Shown here: one piece after another, positions 7,025 through 15,416 of the stretch
Layout: the number at the start of each line of letters is the position of its first letter
How positions within the stretch are numbered: position 1 is the first letter of the stretch
Assembly (NCBI RefSeq): GCF_042611095.1
Contig: NZ_JBHFPV010000002.1
Span: 806,001 to 870,000, forward strand
DNA: 64,000 nucleotides
Source: Meishania litoralis
GTDB taxonomy: Bacteria > Bacteroidota > Bacteroidia > Flavobacteriales > Flavobacteriaceae
Direction: 5' to 3'
Translations under genes and position numbers: made by a program
Notes under the pieces: model-generated
Database searches by the model: none
What the model saw: the letters and a program-made list of their open reading frames with translations, nothing else
What the model was told of the DNA's origin: nothing

Positions 7025-8725
7025 TTATATGTTCATTTTTTTAAGTTCGGAAACCGCATGATCCGCGGCCCGGGCGGTAATCGCCATATAGGTCAACGAA
7101 GGGTTCACACATGATGAAGAGGTCATACAGGCCCCATCGGTCACGAATACGTTCTGCGCACCATGAACCTGATTGAATCCGTTCAATACCGAGGTTTTGG
7201 GATCCCGTCCCATGCGTGCCGTACCCATTTCATGTACCCCATAGCCCGGTGGATGCTCGTTGTCGAAGCCCAAGATATCCTTTAAACCTGCCTTTTCGAG
7301 CATTTCTACGGCATCTTCTTGGATCTGTTTGTTCAAGGCCTTTTCATTTTCCTTGAACTCGGCATCGATCGATAAGGTCGGCTGCCCCCATTTATCCAAA
7401 ACATCGTTGTTCAGGCTTATTTTATTGTCGTGGTAGGGCAAGCATTCGGCGAAGCCGGTAATAAAGAATTCCCAGGGACCTGGTTTCAAAATGCTGTTTT
7501 TGTAATCCGCCCCGAAGGATTCGATATTGGCGGCATTTCCTCCGCGGTAACCTCCCCCTTGATAGCCAAAACCGCGTAGAAACTTATCGGATCTTGTTTT
7601 TTCGTCGATATTCCAATACCTGGGGATATAAATACCATTAGGTCGCCTACCCTTGTAATATTTGTCCTCGAAACCATCGATACGGCCCATGGCACCCACC
7701 CGATAGGTATGGTCCATTAGATTGTGGCCCAATTCACCACTATCATTGCCCAAGCCGTTTTCGAACCGTTTCGATTTTGAATTCATCAATATTTGTGTTG
7801 TACTCAGCGTAGAAGCATTCACGAAAATTATCTTGGCTTTGTACTCAATGTCCTCATTGGTCTCGGCATCGATAATGCGCACTCCGGTGGCCTTACCCTT
7901 GACATCATCGTAGATGACCGACTGTACAATCGAATAGGGTCGAATCGTCATGTTTCCCGTGGCATTTGCCGCAGGCAAGGTAACGGCATTACTACTAAAG
8001 TAAGCTCCATAGGGACAGCCCCTACTGCATCGGTTTCTATACTGACATTGGCCCCTTCCGTTCAGGGGTTCCGTTAAATGTGCCACCCTGCCTATAATCA
8101 TGTGTCTTCCCGGAAAATCGTTCTCGATCTTGTTTTTGACATGTTTCTCGACACAATTGAGCTCCATGGGCGGCAGAAAATGGCTGTCGGGCAATTGGGG
8201 CAGCCTCAGTGCTTCGCCGCTGATCCCCGCAAACTTTTCGACATAGGTATACCATGGTTCGATATCCTTATAGCGAATGGGCCAATCGACACCATGGCCA
8301 TCCTTGGCATTCGCTTCAAAATCAAGGTCGCTCCAACGATAGGTCTGTTTACCCCATAATAAGGACTTGCCCCCCATTTGATGCCCGCGCAACCAAAGAA
8401 ACGGTTTGACCTCGGTATAAGGATTGGCCTCGTCATCCGCCCAAAAATGTTCGGTATCAGAACCCACCCATCCGGAACGGATGTTCTTGTAATGTTTCTT
8501 TTTTTGCTCGGGCGTCAGTCCTCCCCTGAGTTCCATATCCCAAGGGTCGAGGTTCATCGTCGGATAGTCCGTTACATGCTCCACGATCCTACCGCGTTCG
8601 AGCACCAAGGTTTTAAGTCCTTTTTCGCAAAGTTCTTTGGCCGCCCATCCACCACTAATTCCAGAACCTATGACAATGGCATCATAAACCGTATCTTTTT
8701 GTGCGTCAATATTGAAATTGGCCAT
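7025..8725 (-). CDS. GMC family FAD-dependent sugar/alcohol dehydrogenase
   Basis: Catalytic flavoprotein of 566 residues with an N-terminal FAD-binding G-S-G-I-S-G-G (about 20-26) and the E-R-G end of the Rossmann fold. The GMC block G-G-K-S-L-L-W-G lies at 118-125, and the catalytic His/Asn pair is H498 (H-E-M-G-T-A-R-M-G) and N541 (C-V-N-P-S). There is no signal peptide; export probably depends on the Tat-signal subunit encoded 3 bp downstream. C227, C233 and C237 (C-x5-C-x3-C) resemble the cysteines that hold a [3Fe-4S] cluster in FAD glucose dehydrogenases. The substrate is unknown; glucose, gluconate or a glycoside oxidised at C3 are plausible. No cytochrome c subunit is adjacent. Confidence 0.88.
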   Translation of the reverse strand: MANFNIDAQKDTVYDAIVIGSGISGGWAAKELCEKGLKTLVLERGRIVEHVTDYPTMNLDPWDMELRGGLTPEQKKKHYKNIRSGWVGSDTEHFWADDEANPYTEVKPFLWLRGHQMGGKSLLWGKQTYRWSDLDFEANAKDGHGVDWPIRYKDIEPWYTYVEKFAGISGEALRLPQLPDSHFLPPMELNCVEKHVKNKIENDFPGRHMIIGRVAHLTEPLNGRGQCQYRNRCSRGCPYGAYFSSNAVTLPAANATGNMTIRPYSIVQSVIYDDVKGKATGVRIIDAETNEDIEYKAKIIFVNASTLSTTQILMNSKSKRFENGLGNDSGELGHNLMDHTYRVGAMGRIDGFEDKYYKGRRPNGIYIPRYWNIDEKTRSDKFLRGFGYQGGGYRGGNAANIESFGADYKNSILKPGPWEFFITGFAECLPYHDNKISLNNDVLDKWGQPTLSIDAEFKENEKALNKQIQEDAVEMLEKAGLKDILGFDNEHPPGYGVHEMGTARMGRDPKTSVLNGFNQVHGAQNVFVTDGACMTSSSCVNPSLTYMAITARAADHAVSELKKMNI

Positions 8726-8855
8726 CCTGCTTAAATTGTTTAATGGTTGAAGATAAGAAATTAGAATCCATCGTCAATCGCGACAAATTCTGAAAAAAGA
8801 AAATTAGCACTATATTTATGCTGTATCTAGTTTAGACCTTGCAAACAGAATTCGG

Positions 8856-10364
8856 GTGAAGAAATCAATATTGTACCTAATGCTTTTAGCATTGCCGGTG
8901 CTGGGTTGCAAACAAAAATCCACGGACCAAAATATCAAAAACGAAACTTACGAAAATTCACCCACCGATTTAACCTTTGATTCGTCAAACGAAGAATTGA
9001 CAAATGCATTTATATGGGCAAAGGATAAGGCCCTATCGTATGTTCACGATGGCGCGGATCCCGTAGGATTATGGTACGAGGCCGCCCTACCCAACCGTGA
9101 AGCCTTCTGCATGCGAGATATTTCGCATCAGGCCATCGGCGCCGAAATTTTAGGGCTTAGCGACCATAACTATAACATGTTTCTAAAATTTGCACAAAAT
9201 ATCAATGCGGAAAAAGATTACTGCTCGTATTGGGAAATCAATCGATACGATCGGCCCGCACCGGTCGATTATGAAAACGATTCAGACTTTTGGTATAACC
9301 TGCCCGCCAACTTCGATATTATCTTCAATGCCCATCGCCTTTACAATTGGACGGGCAATAAGGCCTACCTCGAAAACAAAGAGTTGCAAAATTTCTATAG
9401 CTTAAGCATGAATGAATATGTAGATCATTGGGATCTCGGGCATGAAGAGGTCTTGAACAGAAATAGGAATCTGCATGTAAAAGTCAAGGATAGTTCTCGA
9501 TTCGGAAATAAGCGAGGGATACCCACCTATAATGAAGGAGGCAGGGGCGACACTCAATTGGGAATCGACATGACGGCTTCGCTAATAGCAGCCTACAAAG
9601 CGTATGCCGAGTTGTTAAGACTGCAAGGAAATTTAGGCGAGGGCGACCACTTTAAATCGAAGGTCGAAGACGAACTTCAATTTCTGCATGACTTTTGGTG
9701 GGACAAGGAGCGAAAAGAATTTCGTTCTATTTTATACGATAGCGGGCAATTCGATTATTTTATGGTCGGCGATAATCAGGCCTTTTTGCACTACCTACTC
9801 TATTTTGATGTGCTTATCAATCAGGATAATATCACCGACATCATAGATGCCTACGCCCAAAATTTTGATAGGTTGATTGTCGAGCTTAAATCATATCTGC
9901 CCATACTTTTCTACGAAAATGGACGGTGGGCATTGGCCAACCGAACCATAATCGATTTATGCAGTGTAGAAAACAAACGTAGGGACTATCCTGAAAACTC
10001 TTTTACCATCATCGAACATCTAACCCGAGGACTCATGGGAATAAATGTGGAAGCCGAAACAAATACTTTTACCACGAGCCCTAGAATCGAAAGTGAAGAA
10101 GAATGGGCCGAAATGAAGTACATTCCCGTTCTCTCTAATAAAATTGCCGTGAAACACCACGGAACTACGAAAACGGTTACCACCAATCTACAAGGTAGGT
10201 CTATCGACTGGGTCGCCGAAATACCGGGCGAACATGAATTCCTATACCTGAACGGCAAAAAAATCAAATGTCATCAAAAAAATGTAAACGGAAGGACAGT
10301 TTCTTATTATAAGGTTACGCTTGAGGAAAGTGACGCAATGGTCGTTTCGGTACATACTCAATAA
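8856..10364 (+). CDS. Lipoprotein resembling (alpha/alpha)6 six-hairpin glycosidases
   Basis: A 502-residue lipoprotein (L-G-C, C18) starting at GTG 8856. After a 30-residue linker comes a long helical domain with features of six-hairpin glycosidases: E-A-F-C-M-R-D-I-S-H-Q near 85, repeated aromatic Y/W-rich turns (Y-C-S-Y-W-E-I-N-R-Y-D-R) and a middle part with the sequential helix pairs of an (alpha/alpha)6 barrel. A short beta domain closes the protein. It looks related to the GH78/GH63/GH127-like superfamily, but I cannot name a family, so both substrate and catalytic acids are open. It is followed after 20 bp by an M81 lipoprotein, so the two are probably one operon. Confidence 0.7.
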   Translation: MKKSILYLMLLALPVLGCKQKSTDQNIKNETYENSPTDLTFDSSNEELTNAFIWAKDKALSYVHDGADPVGLWYEAALPNREAFCMRDISHQAIGAEILGLSDHNYNMFLKFAQNINAEKDYCSYWEINRYDRPAPVDYENDSDFWYNLPANFDIIFNAHRLYNWTGNKAYLENKELQNFYSLSMNEYVDHWDLGHEEVLNRNRNLHVKVKDSSRFGNKRGIPTYNEGGRGDTQLGIDMTASLIAAYKAYAELLRLQGNLGEGDHFKSKVEDELQFLHDFWWDKERKEFRSILYDSGQFDYFMVGDNQAFLHYLLYFDVLINQDNITDIIDAYAQNFDRLIVELKSYLPILFYENGRWALANRTIIDLCSVENKRRDYPENSFTIIEHLTRGLMGINVEAETNTFTTSPRIESEEEWAEMKYIPVLSNKIAVKHHGTTKTVTTNLQGRSIDWVAEIPGEHEFLYLNGKKIKCHQKNVNGRTVSYYKVTLEESDAMVVSVHTQ

Positions 10365-10384
10365 AAAATACACTTGTACAAACT

Positions 10385-11965
10385 ATGATCAAAGCAAAAA
10401 AAACAATATTCAAGACACTGCTTATTCTTATCGCGCTGAGCGGATGTAAGCAAAACCCCGAGAACAAGGAAAATGGGAATGGACTGCCAAGAATCGCTAT
10501 TGCCGGAATCGGCATAGAATCGAGCACCTTCTCCCCCGCCCAGACCCATGAAGAGGCTTTTCATGCTCGGATTGGGGATTCGATTTTCGGTCGTTACTCC
10601 TTTTTTGAAGAAGGTTCCGATATTCGAAAAAGAGCCGAGTGGATCCCCACCTTGTTGGGAAAATCGTTACCGGGAGGCATCGTTACCCGCGAGGCCTACG
10701 AATCAATGGTCAACAAAACTTTGGCAATGCTAAAGGAAAATGGACCATACGACGGCCTTTGGTTGGATATCCATGGGGCAATGAGCGTTGTCGGACTTCA
10801 AGATGCGGAAGGCGATCTGATCAAGCGAATCCGCGAGGTCATCGGTACGGATGTATTGGTCTCAACCTCAATGGACCTGCATGGCAATGTTTCGGAACAA
10901 TTGGCGGAACACTCAGACCTGATCACCTGCTATCGCATGGCACCACACGAGGATGCCCTCGAATCAAAGGAACGCTCCATTGTCAACTTATTGGATCGCT
11001 TGGAAAGCGGTAAAGGAAAGCCCAAATACAAGGCCTGGATTCCCGTTCCCATTTTACTTCCGGGCGAAAAGACCAGCACCCGTATCGAACCGGGTAAAAG
11101 CCTTTACGGTAAAATTCCTTCCGTGGCAGACCAAGAAGACATCGTCGATGCTGCCATTTGGATCGGCTATGCCTGGGCCGACGAACCACGAAACCATGCA
11201 GTGGTCATGGTTACCGGTGACGACAAAGAAAAAGTTGTTACGGGAGCGGAAAAATTGGCCAAGGCCTTTTGGGATGTGCGCAACGAATTCGAATTCGTGG
11301 CACCTGTCGCCACTTTGGATGAAAGCCTGAAAATGGCCCTCGCCAGTAGCGAGAATCCATTTATAATAAGTGATATGGGAGACAATCCTACGGCCGGAGG
11401 TGCAGGTGATGTCACGTGGACATTGCAAAAACTATTAAAAAGACCCGAGTTCAAAAAAGAGAACGGCCCCTCGCTGATCTACGCTTCGATACCCGGGCCC
11501 GAATTGATACAAGAGGCCCTGAAAGTGGGTGTTGGCGGAAAAGTTTCGGCCTTGGCCGGAGCCGCCGTCGATAACCGTTTTGCCCCGCCCCTACAACTCG
11601 AAGGTACCGTTACCGCAATCAAAGAAGGTGATCGCGATGCCGAAGTCGAAGTCGTGGTCAAAATCGGAAGTGCGAATGTCATCGTGACCAAAAAACGAAA
11701 ACCCTATCACCATGAAAAAGACTTTACCGATTTGGGACTAAACCCAAGGGAAACCGATATTGTCATCGTGAAAATCGGTTACCTCGTACCCGAATTGTAC
11801 GATATGCGAAAAGGTTGGATTATGGCCCTTACCCCTGGTGGTGTCGATCAAGATCTCGAACGATTGGGATACAAAAACATCAAAAGACCGATGTTTCCCT
11901 TGGATGCCGATATGCTAGATCCCGATTTATCGGCCAGATTGATACGGGCGTCCGATGAATTATAG
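10385..11965 (+). CDS. M81 family (MlrC-like) metallopeptidase lipoprotein
   Basis: Predicted zinc hydrolase of the MlrC/DUF1485 family, known from microcystin-degrading sphingomonads, where MlrC cuts linearised peptide. It has 526 residues with a lipobox (L-S-G-C, C21), so it acts outside the cytoplasm. Likely metal ligands are in place: E45 in E-S-S-T-F-S-P, D128/H130 in W-L-D-I-H-G-A-M, D164/H166 in M-D-L-H-G-N, and H188 in M-A-P-H-E-D. The C-terminal MlrC domain (from about 330, D-M-G-D-N-P-T-A-G-G) is also present. The usual H before the first E-x-N-T-F motif is isoleucine here. It follows a glycosidase-like lipoprotein by 20 bp; the joint substrate is unknown, and a genuine peptidase role is not certain. 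Confidence 0.85.
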   Translation: MIKAKKTIFKTLLILIALSGCKQNPENKENGNGLPRIAIAGIGIESSTFSPAQTHEEAFHARIGDSIFGRYSFFEEGSDIRKRAEWIPTLLGKSLPGGIVTREAYESMVNKTLAMLKENGPYDGLWLDIHGAMSVVGLQDAEGDLIKRIREVIGTDVLVSTSMDLHGNVSEQLAEHSDLITCYRMAPHEDALESKERSIVNLLDRLESGKGKPKYKAWIPVPILLPGEKTSTRIEPGKSLYGKIPSVADQEDIVDAAIWIGYAWADEPRNHAVVMVTGDDKEKVVTGAEKLAKAFWDVRNEFEFVAPVATLDESLKMALASSENPFIISDMGDNPTAGGAGDVTWTLQKLLKRPEFKKENGPSLIYASIPGPELIQEALKVGVGGKVSALAGAAVDNRFAPPLQLEGTVTAIKEGDRDAEVEVVVKIGSANVIVTKKRKPYHHEKDFTDLGLNPRETDIVIVKIGYLVPELYDMRKGWIMALTPGGVDQDLERLGYKNIKRPMFPLDADMLDPDLSARLIRASDEL

Positions 11966-11970
11966 ATAAT

Positions 11971-12624
11971 CTAAACCGTAACCGCTTTGTTCAGATAGCG
12001 TCGAAAAGGAAGCATTTCGTTATAAATCTTGATCACTTTTTCCTCGAAATCATCTTTAAGAACTTCCTTTGAAGAGAATTCGGTAGCGACGGCAAATGTC
12101 TTGTTGCGCAATAAATCGATATGTGGGTGGTCGTTCGTAAAACCCTTAGGGACATTGGTCAATTTCACATCTTCGTAAAGTCCTCCAAAAAGGTCTTTAA
12201 AGGACTTTTTATCAAGGATTTTTTTTAATTCTTCCCCATCGTAATCGATCGCATCGCGAATGCTTTTCAAGGTCTTGGGACCCGGCCGCCAAAAACCACC
12301 GGCCATGATGGATCTTTCGATACCTATTTCGATATAAAAATCCCCCGTTCCAGGACGTTTGTCGAATCCTGCGCCAAAGTGATCCTTATAAATCGGTTTA
12401 TGCGGGTGGAACATCAAATTATTGTTGATCCGATTGATTCCTTTTTTGCCCGGGGTATCATAATATTCATCATCGATCGTGGCCAATTTTGCGTTCATTC
12501 TGTCCAACCACGAAATGTAGTCATCCCGGACATCCTTATACCACTTTCGGTTTTGGTCCATCCATTCTTTACTATTATTTTTTTGAAGTGCCCTTAGAAA
12601 GTCGATAAGGTTTTTGAAATCCAT
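11971..12624 (-). CDS. DUF2461 family protein
   Basis: A 217-residue cytoplasmic protein of the DUF2461/TIGR02453 family, recognised from the N-terminal F-L-x-x-L-x-x-N-N-x-x-W-M-D-x-N-R block, the central Y-K-D-H-F-G-A-G-F segment and F-Y-I-E-I-G. No signal or membrane segment. No biochemical function is established for the family that I know of. It converges with the M81 gene (5-bp gap) and is followed on its 5' side by degenerate heptamer repeats rather than an obvious promoter. Confidence 0.88.
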   Translation of the reverse strand: MDFKNLIDFLRALQKNNSKEWMDQNRKWYKDVRDDYISWLDRMNAKLATIDDEYYDTPGKKGINRINNNLMFHPHKPIYKDHFGAGFDKRPGTGDFYIEIGIERSIMAGGFWRPGPKTLKSIRDAIDYDGEELKKILDKKSFKDLFGGLYEDVKLTNVPKGFTNDHPHIDLLRNKTFAVATEFSSKEVLKDDFEEKVIKIYNEMLPFRRYLNKAVTV

Positions 12625-12626
12625 TT

Positions 12627-12800
12627 AATTTGGTTGTTGGCTTTTGCCGTTAGCTTCTGGCCTCTAGTTTCTGGCCTCTGGCTTTTGGATTTTCGCCTTA
12701 CGCTAATCGCCAATTCTTCATTTTAAGTGCTTATTCAAACTGCGTACGGCTTACTGTTTACTGCCTACTGCTTAAACTTATCATTTAACTCTTTACTCTT
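12627..12800. repeat. Degenerate period-7 repeat tract
   Basis: The spacer between the DUF2461 and AIM24 genes holds a loose period-7 pattern: GGCTTTT, GCCGTTA, GCTTCTG, GCCTCTA, GTTTCTG, GCCTCTG and so on, then TTACTGTTTACTGCCTACTGC. The T-rich core of each unit keeps register, as in the sharper array at 4613-4773. No coding potential is evident. Confidence 0.6.
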
Positions 12801-12806
12801 AATCAT

Positions 12807-13604
12807 TTAAAACCGGTTATCCCCACCGACAATATCGCCCAGGGTACCTAAAATGCTTCCTTCTCCTTTATCCTTGCCGCCTCTCGGAACCGAAGCCAGA
12901 ACACGACCTGCCAACCTGCTGAAAGGCAATGACTGAATATAGACCGTACCCGGACCACGGAGTGTCGCAAAGAATAGTCCCTCGCCTCCAAAAACTGTAT
13001 TTCTTATGCCGCCGACAAATTCAATGTCATAATCTACGGTTTGTGAAAAGCCGACTATACAACCTGTATCTACTTTTAAGACTTCTCCGGGGGCCAAAAC
13101 TTTCTTGGCAAGGGTTCCGCCCGCATGTACAAAGGCCATGCCGTCACCTTCCAATTTCTGCATGATAAAACCTTCGCCTCCAAAAAGTCCGCGGCCGAGC
13201 CTCTTGGAGAATTCGATGCCCACCGAAACCCCTTTGGCGGCACATAAAAAGGCATCTTTCTGGCAAATGAACTTTCCGTTTTCTTCAGATAGATCGATGG
13301 CCTTTATCTTTCCCGGATATGGTGAGGCGAAACTGACCTGCTTTTTGCCTTGACCAACATTTAAAAATGCGGTCATGAACAGACTCTCCCCCGTCAGCAC
13401 ACGTTTGCCCGCGGAAAAAATCTTTCCGAGAACACTGTTGTCCTGATTCGACCCGTCCCCAAAAATCGTATCCATCTTAATATCGGAATCCATCATCATA
13501 AAACTTCCCGCTTCGGCCACAACGGCCTCTTGTGGGTCGAGTTCGATCTCGACGTACTGCATTTCTTCCCCGTAAATCTCGTAATCTATTTCGTGTGCGT
13601 TCAT
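12807..13604 (-). CDS. TIGR00266 / AIM24 family protein
   Basis: A 265-residue protein of the AIM24/TIGR00266 family: an all-beta, glycine-rich cytoplasmic protein with the typical E-A-G-S-F-M-M-M-D motif near residue 31, repeated G-G-E-G-F/L turns (about 142 and 206) and a flexible glycine/lysine-rich tail. The function in bacteria is unknown; in yeast Aim24 helps organise mitochondrial membrane complexes. No signal peptide or metal site is visible. It lies on the same strand as DUF4442 (upstream) and DUF2461 (downstream), but repeat-filled spacers of 150-180 bp separate the three, so a common transcript is uncertain. Confidence 0.9.
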   Translation of the reverse strand: MNAHEIDYEIYGEEMQYVEIELDPQEAVVAEAGSFMMMDSDIKMDTIFGDGSNQDNSVLGKIFSAGKRVLTGESLFMTAFLNVGQGKKQVSFASPYPGKIKAIDLSEENGKFICQKDAFLCAAKGVSVGIEFSKRLGRGLFGGEGFIMQKLEGDGMAFVHAGGTLAKKVLAPGEVLKVDTGCIVGFSQTVDYDIEFVGGIRNTVFGGEGLFFATLRGPGTVYIQSLPFSRLAGRVLASVPRGGKDKGEGSILGTLGDIVGGDNRF

Positions 13605-13757
13605 TTTAATAGTTTTTTGTTGATAATTGTTAGTTGTCAGTTGTGTTTGAAATGTTACAAATGAAACTAGCTTTTTTTACATTCTTGATTGAAAAGCTGA
13701 ATCATTTCTAATAAGTGACAATAAGGTTGAACACTATCAACCGACAACTATCAACAA
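13605..13757. repeat. Repeat-bearing spacer with an imperfect inverted repeat
   Basis: The gap between DUF4442 and AIM24 has imperfect arms of about 25 bp at 13618-13643 and 13738-13762 (GTTGATAATTGTTAGTTGTC against GACAACTATCAACAATCAAC) separated by about 95 bp. The arms themselves have a period-7 texture (TTGATAA, TTGTTAG, TTGTCAG). The right arm overlaps the end of the DUF4442 gene. A large stem-loop RNA is possible, but I see no T-run of a standard terminator. Confidence 0.55.
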
Positions 13758-14216
13758 TCAACCGTTTTTTACCCTAACCGTCCACTCAAAGTTAAAGGTA
13801 CTCACCACTACACCATCTTCATTGACCCCTATGGACTTCATCCAAATGGTTTCCCCCTCCCCTGTTTCTATGGTTTTCTTTATCGCTGCATCGACCTCGT
13901 GTCCCTGATTACAGGTAAAGGTAATCCTACCTGTGGCCTTTTTCATAAAACTGGCATTATTGTTCAATACGAGCATTGAAATTTTCTTTCCACTTTGCTG
14001 GATCTGTCGCATCACCAGCGCTCCCGTAGTCAATTCAGCGGCCATACCCTGAACGGCCCAGAACATAGAACGAAACGGATTCTGGTTGATCCATTTGTGC
14101 TTTACGGTAGCTACGCAAGTGGTATCGTCGAGTCGTTTTACGCGAATTCCGCACCACCAAACCGATGGAAGTTTAAAAAAGTTGAACGAATTTATCGTTT
14201 TGGGAGTCATGCTCAT
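13758..14216 (-). CDS. DUF4442 hotdog-fold protein (possible thioesterase)
   Basis: A 152-residue protein of the DUF4442 family, predicted hotdog fold like acyl-CoA thioesterases. The pattern N-P-F-R-S-M-F-W-A-V-Q-G-M-A-A-E-L-T-T-G is the family hallmark, with the later beta-strand region F-T-C-N-Q-G. No signal peptide. Whether it hydrolyses acyl-CoA is not shown by the sequence. It faces away from the DUF4870-PadR-PspC group across a 165-bp spacer that carries the latter's promoter. Confidence 0.85.
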   Translation of the reverse strand: MSMTPKTINSFNFFKLPSVWWCGIRVKRLDDTTCVATVKHKWINQNPFRSMFWAVQGMAAELTTGALVMRQIQQSGKKISMLVLNNNASFMKKATGRITFTCNQGHEVDAAIKKTIETGEGETIWMKSIGVNEDGVVVSTFNFEWTVRVKNG

Positions 14217-14330
14217 AATTGCATTCGATTTTATCCAAAAGTATTGAATTTACTTGTATTTCAAGAGATTTATTAGCAAAACAGGCATAAATTACAATGT
14301 TAATATTTTGTTAATTTTTAGTACTTTGTT

Positions 14331-14362
14331 TTGCATAGTACCTTCTTTCGGATATATATTTG
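14331..14362 (+). promoter_or_regulatory. Bacteroidota-type promoter for the DUF4870-PadR-PspC group
   Basis: A -33 TTG (14331-14333, in a TTTTG run) and a perfect TAnnTTTG -7 element (TATATTTG, 14355-14362) are separated by 21 bp, within the 17-23 bp reported for Flavobacterium promoters. The ATG of the DUF4870 gene follows 19 bp downstream, implying a very short leader. Confidence 0.6.
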
Positions 14363-14381
14363 CATAAGAAATTACTAAGCT

Positions 14382-14852
14382 ATGACAGATACATTGACCA
14401 AGCACGAAAGAAATTTGTCCGCGATCATACACGCGTCGACCCTTTCAAAGTACTTCATTCCCTTTGGTAACTTTTTGCTACCGTTGGTACTTTGGACGGC
14501 CAATAAGAACGATCATGACTTTGTCGATCACAATGGCAAGCAGGCCTTGAATTTTCAGATCAGCATTTTATTATATGGCGTGGTCATGGCGTCGATTACA
14601 GCAATCTTGTTTTTTGTCTTTGCCTTTGAGTTCGTTGGTTTCATCGACATTTTTGATGTGAACCGGCATGATATATCCGAGTTCAGTCACCATCATTCAG
14701 GTATGGGCATTCATATCGCTTTCATGGTAGCAGCAATAATCATCGGCGTCGGGCTCTTGGTCTTGGATATCGTCTGTACTATTTTGGCGACTTTGAAAAG
14801 CGGCCAGGGCGAAAAGTATGTATATCCGTTCACTATCAATTTTATCAAATAA
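14382..14852 (+). CDS. DUF4870 family membrane protein
   Basis: A 156-residue inner-membrane protein with about three hydrophobic segments (about 26-38, 60-85 and 113-140). It matches DUF4870 (Tic20-like): the D-H-N-G-K-Q-A-L-N-F-Q motif near 52-62 is diagnostic and the closing Y-P-F-T-I-N-F-I-K is typical. A histidine-rich loop lies near 96-107. The role is unknown. It is the first gene after a strong Bacteroidota-type promoter and precedes the PadR and PspC genes, with which these proteins often associate in flavobacteria; a 226-bp gap separates it from padR. Confidence 0.88.
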   Translation: MTDTLTKHERNLSAIIHASTLSKYFIPFGNFLLPLVLWTANKNDHDFVDHNGKQALNFQISILLYGVVMASITAILFFVFAFEFVGFIDIFDVNRHDISEFSHHHSGMGIHIAFMVAAIIIGVGLLVLDIVCTILATLKSGQGEKYVYPFTINFIK

Positions 14853-15078
14853 AGGGCTTGGCCCACTTAAAAAGAAGAATCATCAATCAAAAGGGTCTTA
14901 ATCACGCCCAAATAGGAGTTTAATCATCAATCAATTAGGACGTTTATTCATCAGCTTGCCCGCTGCAAGGCGGAATCAAAAAACGAACAGTTAAACTATG
15001 CGGACCATTATTTCAGATGTATTGGAAAAAAGTTCCCTCGAAAAAGGGAAGGTCGGGCGTAAAAAGAAGAAAGAAATT

Positions 15079-15414
15079 ATGAATGTAGAAAACACAAAGG
15101 CACAAATGCGCAAAGGGGTGTTGGAGTACTGCATACTGTCGATCCTTAACGGAAAGGACAAATATGCTTCCGAGATTCTGGATACCTTGAAAGATGCCAA
15201 GATGCTTGTCGTCGAAGGCACTATCTACCCCCTATTGACCCGATTGAAGAATGCGGGACTTCTCAACTACCGTTGGGAAGAATCGACTTCGGGGCCACCG
15301 AGAAAATACTATACGTTGACCGAAACCGGTAAACTTTTCCTCAAGGAACTGGATACCACTTGGGACGAATTACGAAATGCCACCAACGTGGTGACCAATG
15401 CAAAAAACAGCTAA
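15079..15414 (+). CDS. PadR family transcriptional regulator
   Basis: A 111-residue winged helix-turn-helix regulator. M-R-K-G-V-L-E-Y-C-I-L-S-I-L near residue 10 and E-G-T-I-Y-P-L-L-T-R-L near 46 are the PadR recognition-helix hallmarks, followed by P-R-K-Y-Y-x-L-T-x-x-G of the wing. The frame is open upstream to 14998, but the ATG at 15079 gives the normal family length. It is followed after 2 bp by the PspC gene, so they are co-transcribed; PadR probably represses its own operon. Confidence 0.92.
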   Translation: MNVENTKAQMRKGVLEYCILSILNGKDKYASEILDTLKDAKMLVVEGTIYPLLTRLKNAGLLNYRWEESTSGPPRKYYTLTETGKLFLKELDTTWDELRNATNVVTNAKNS

Positions 15415-15416
15415 AA

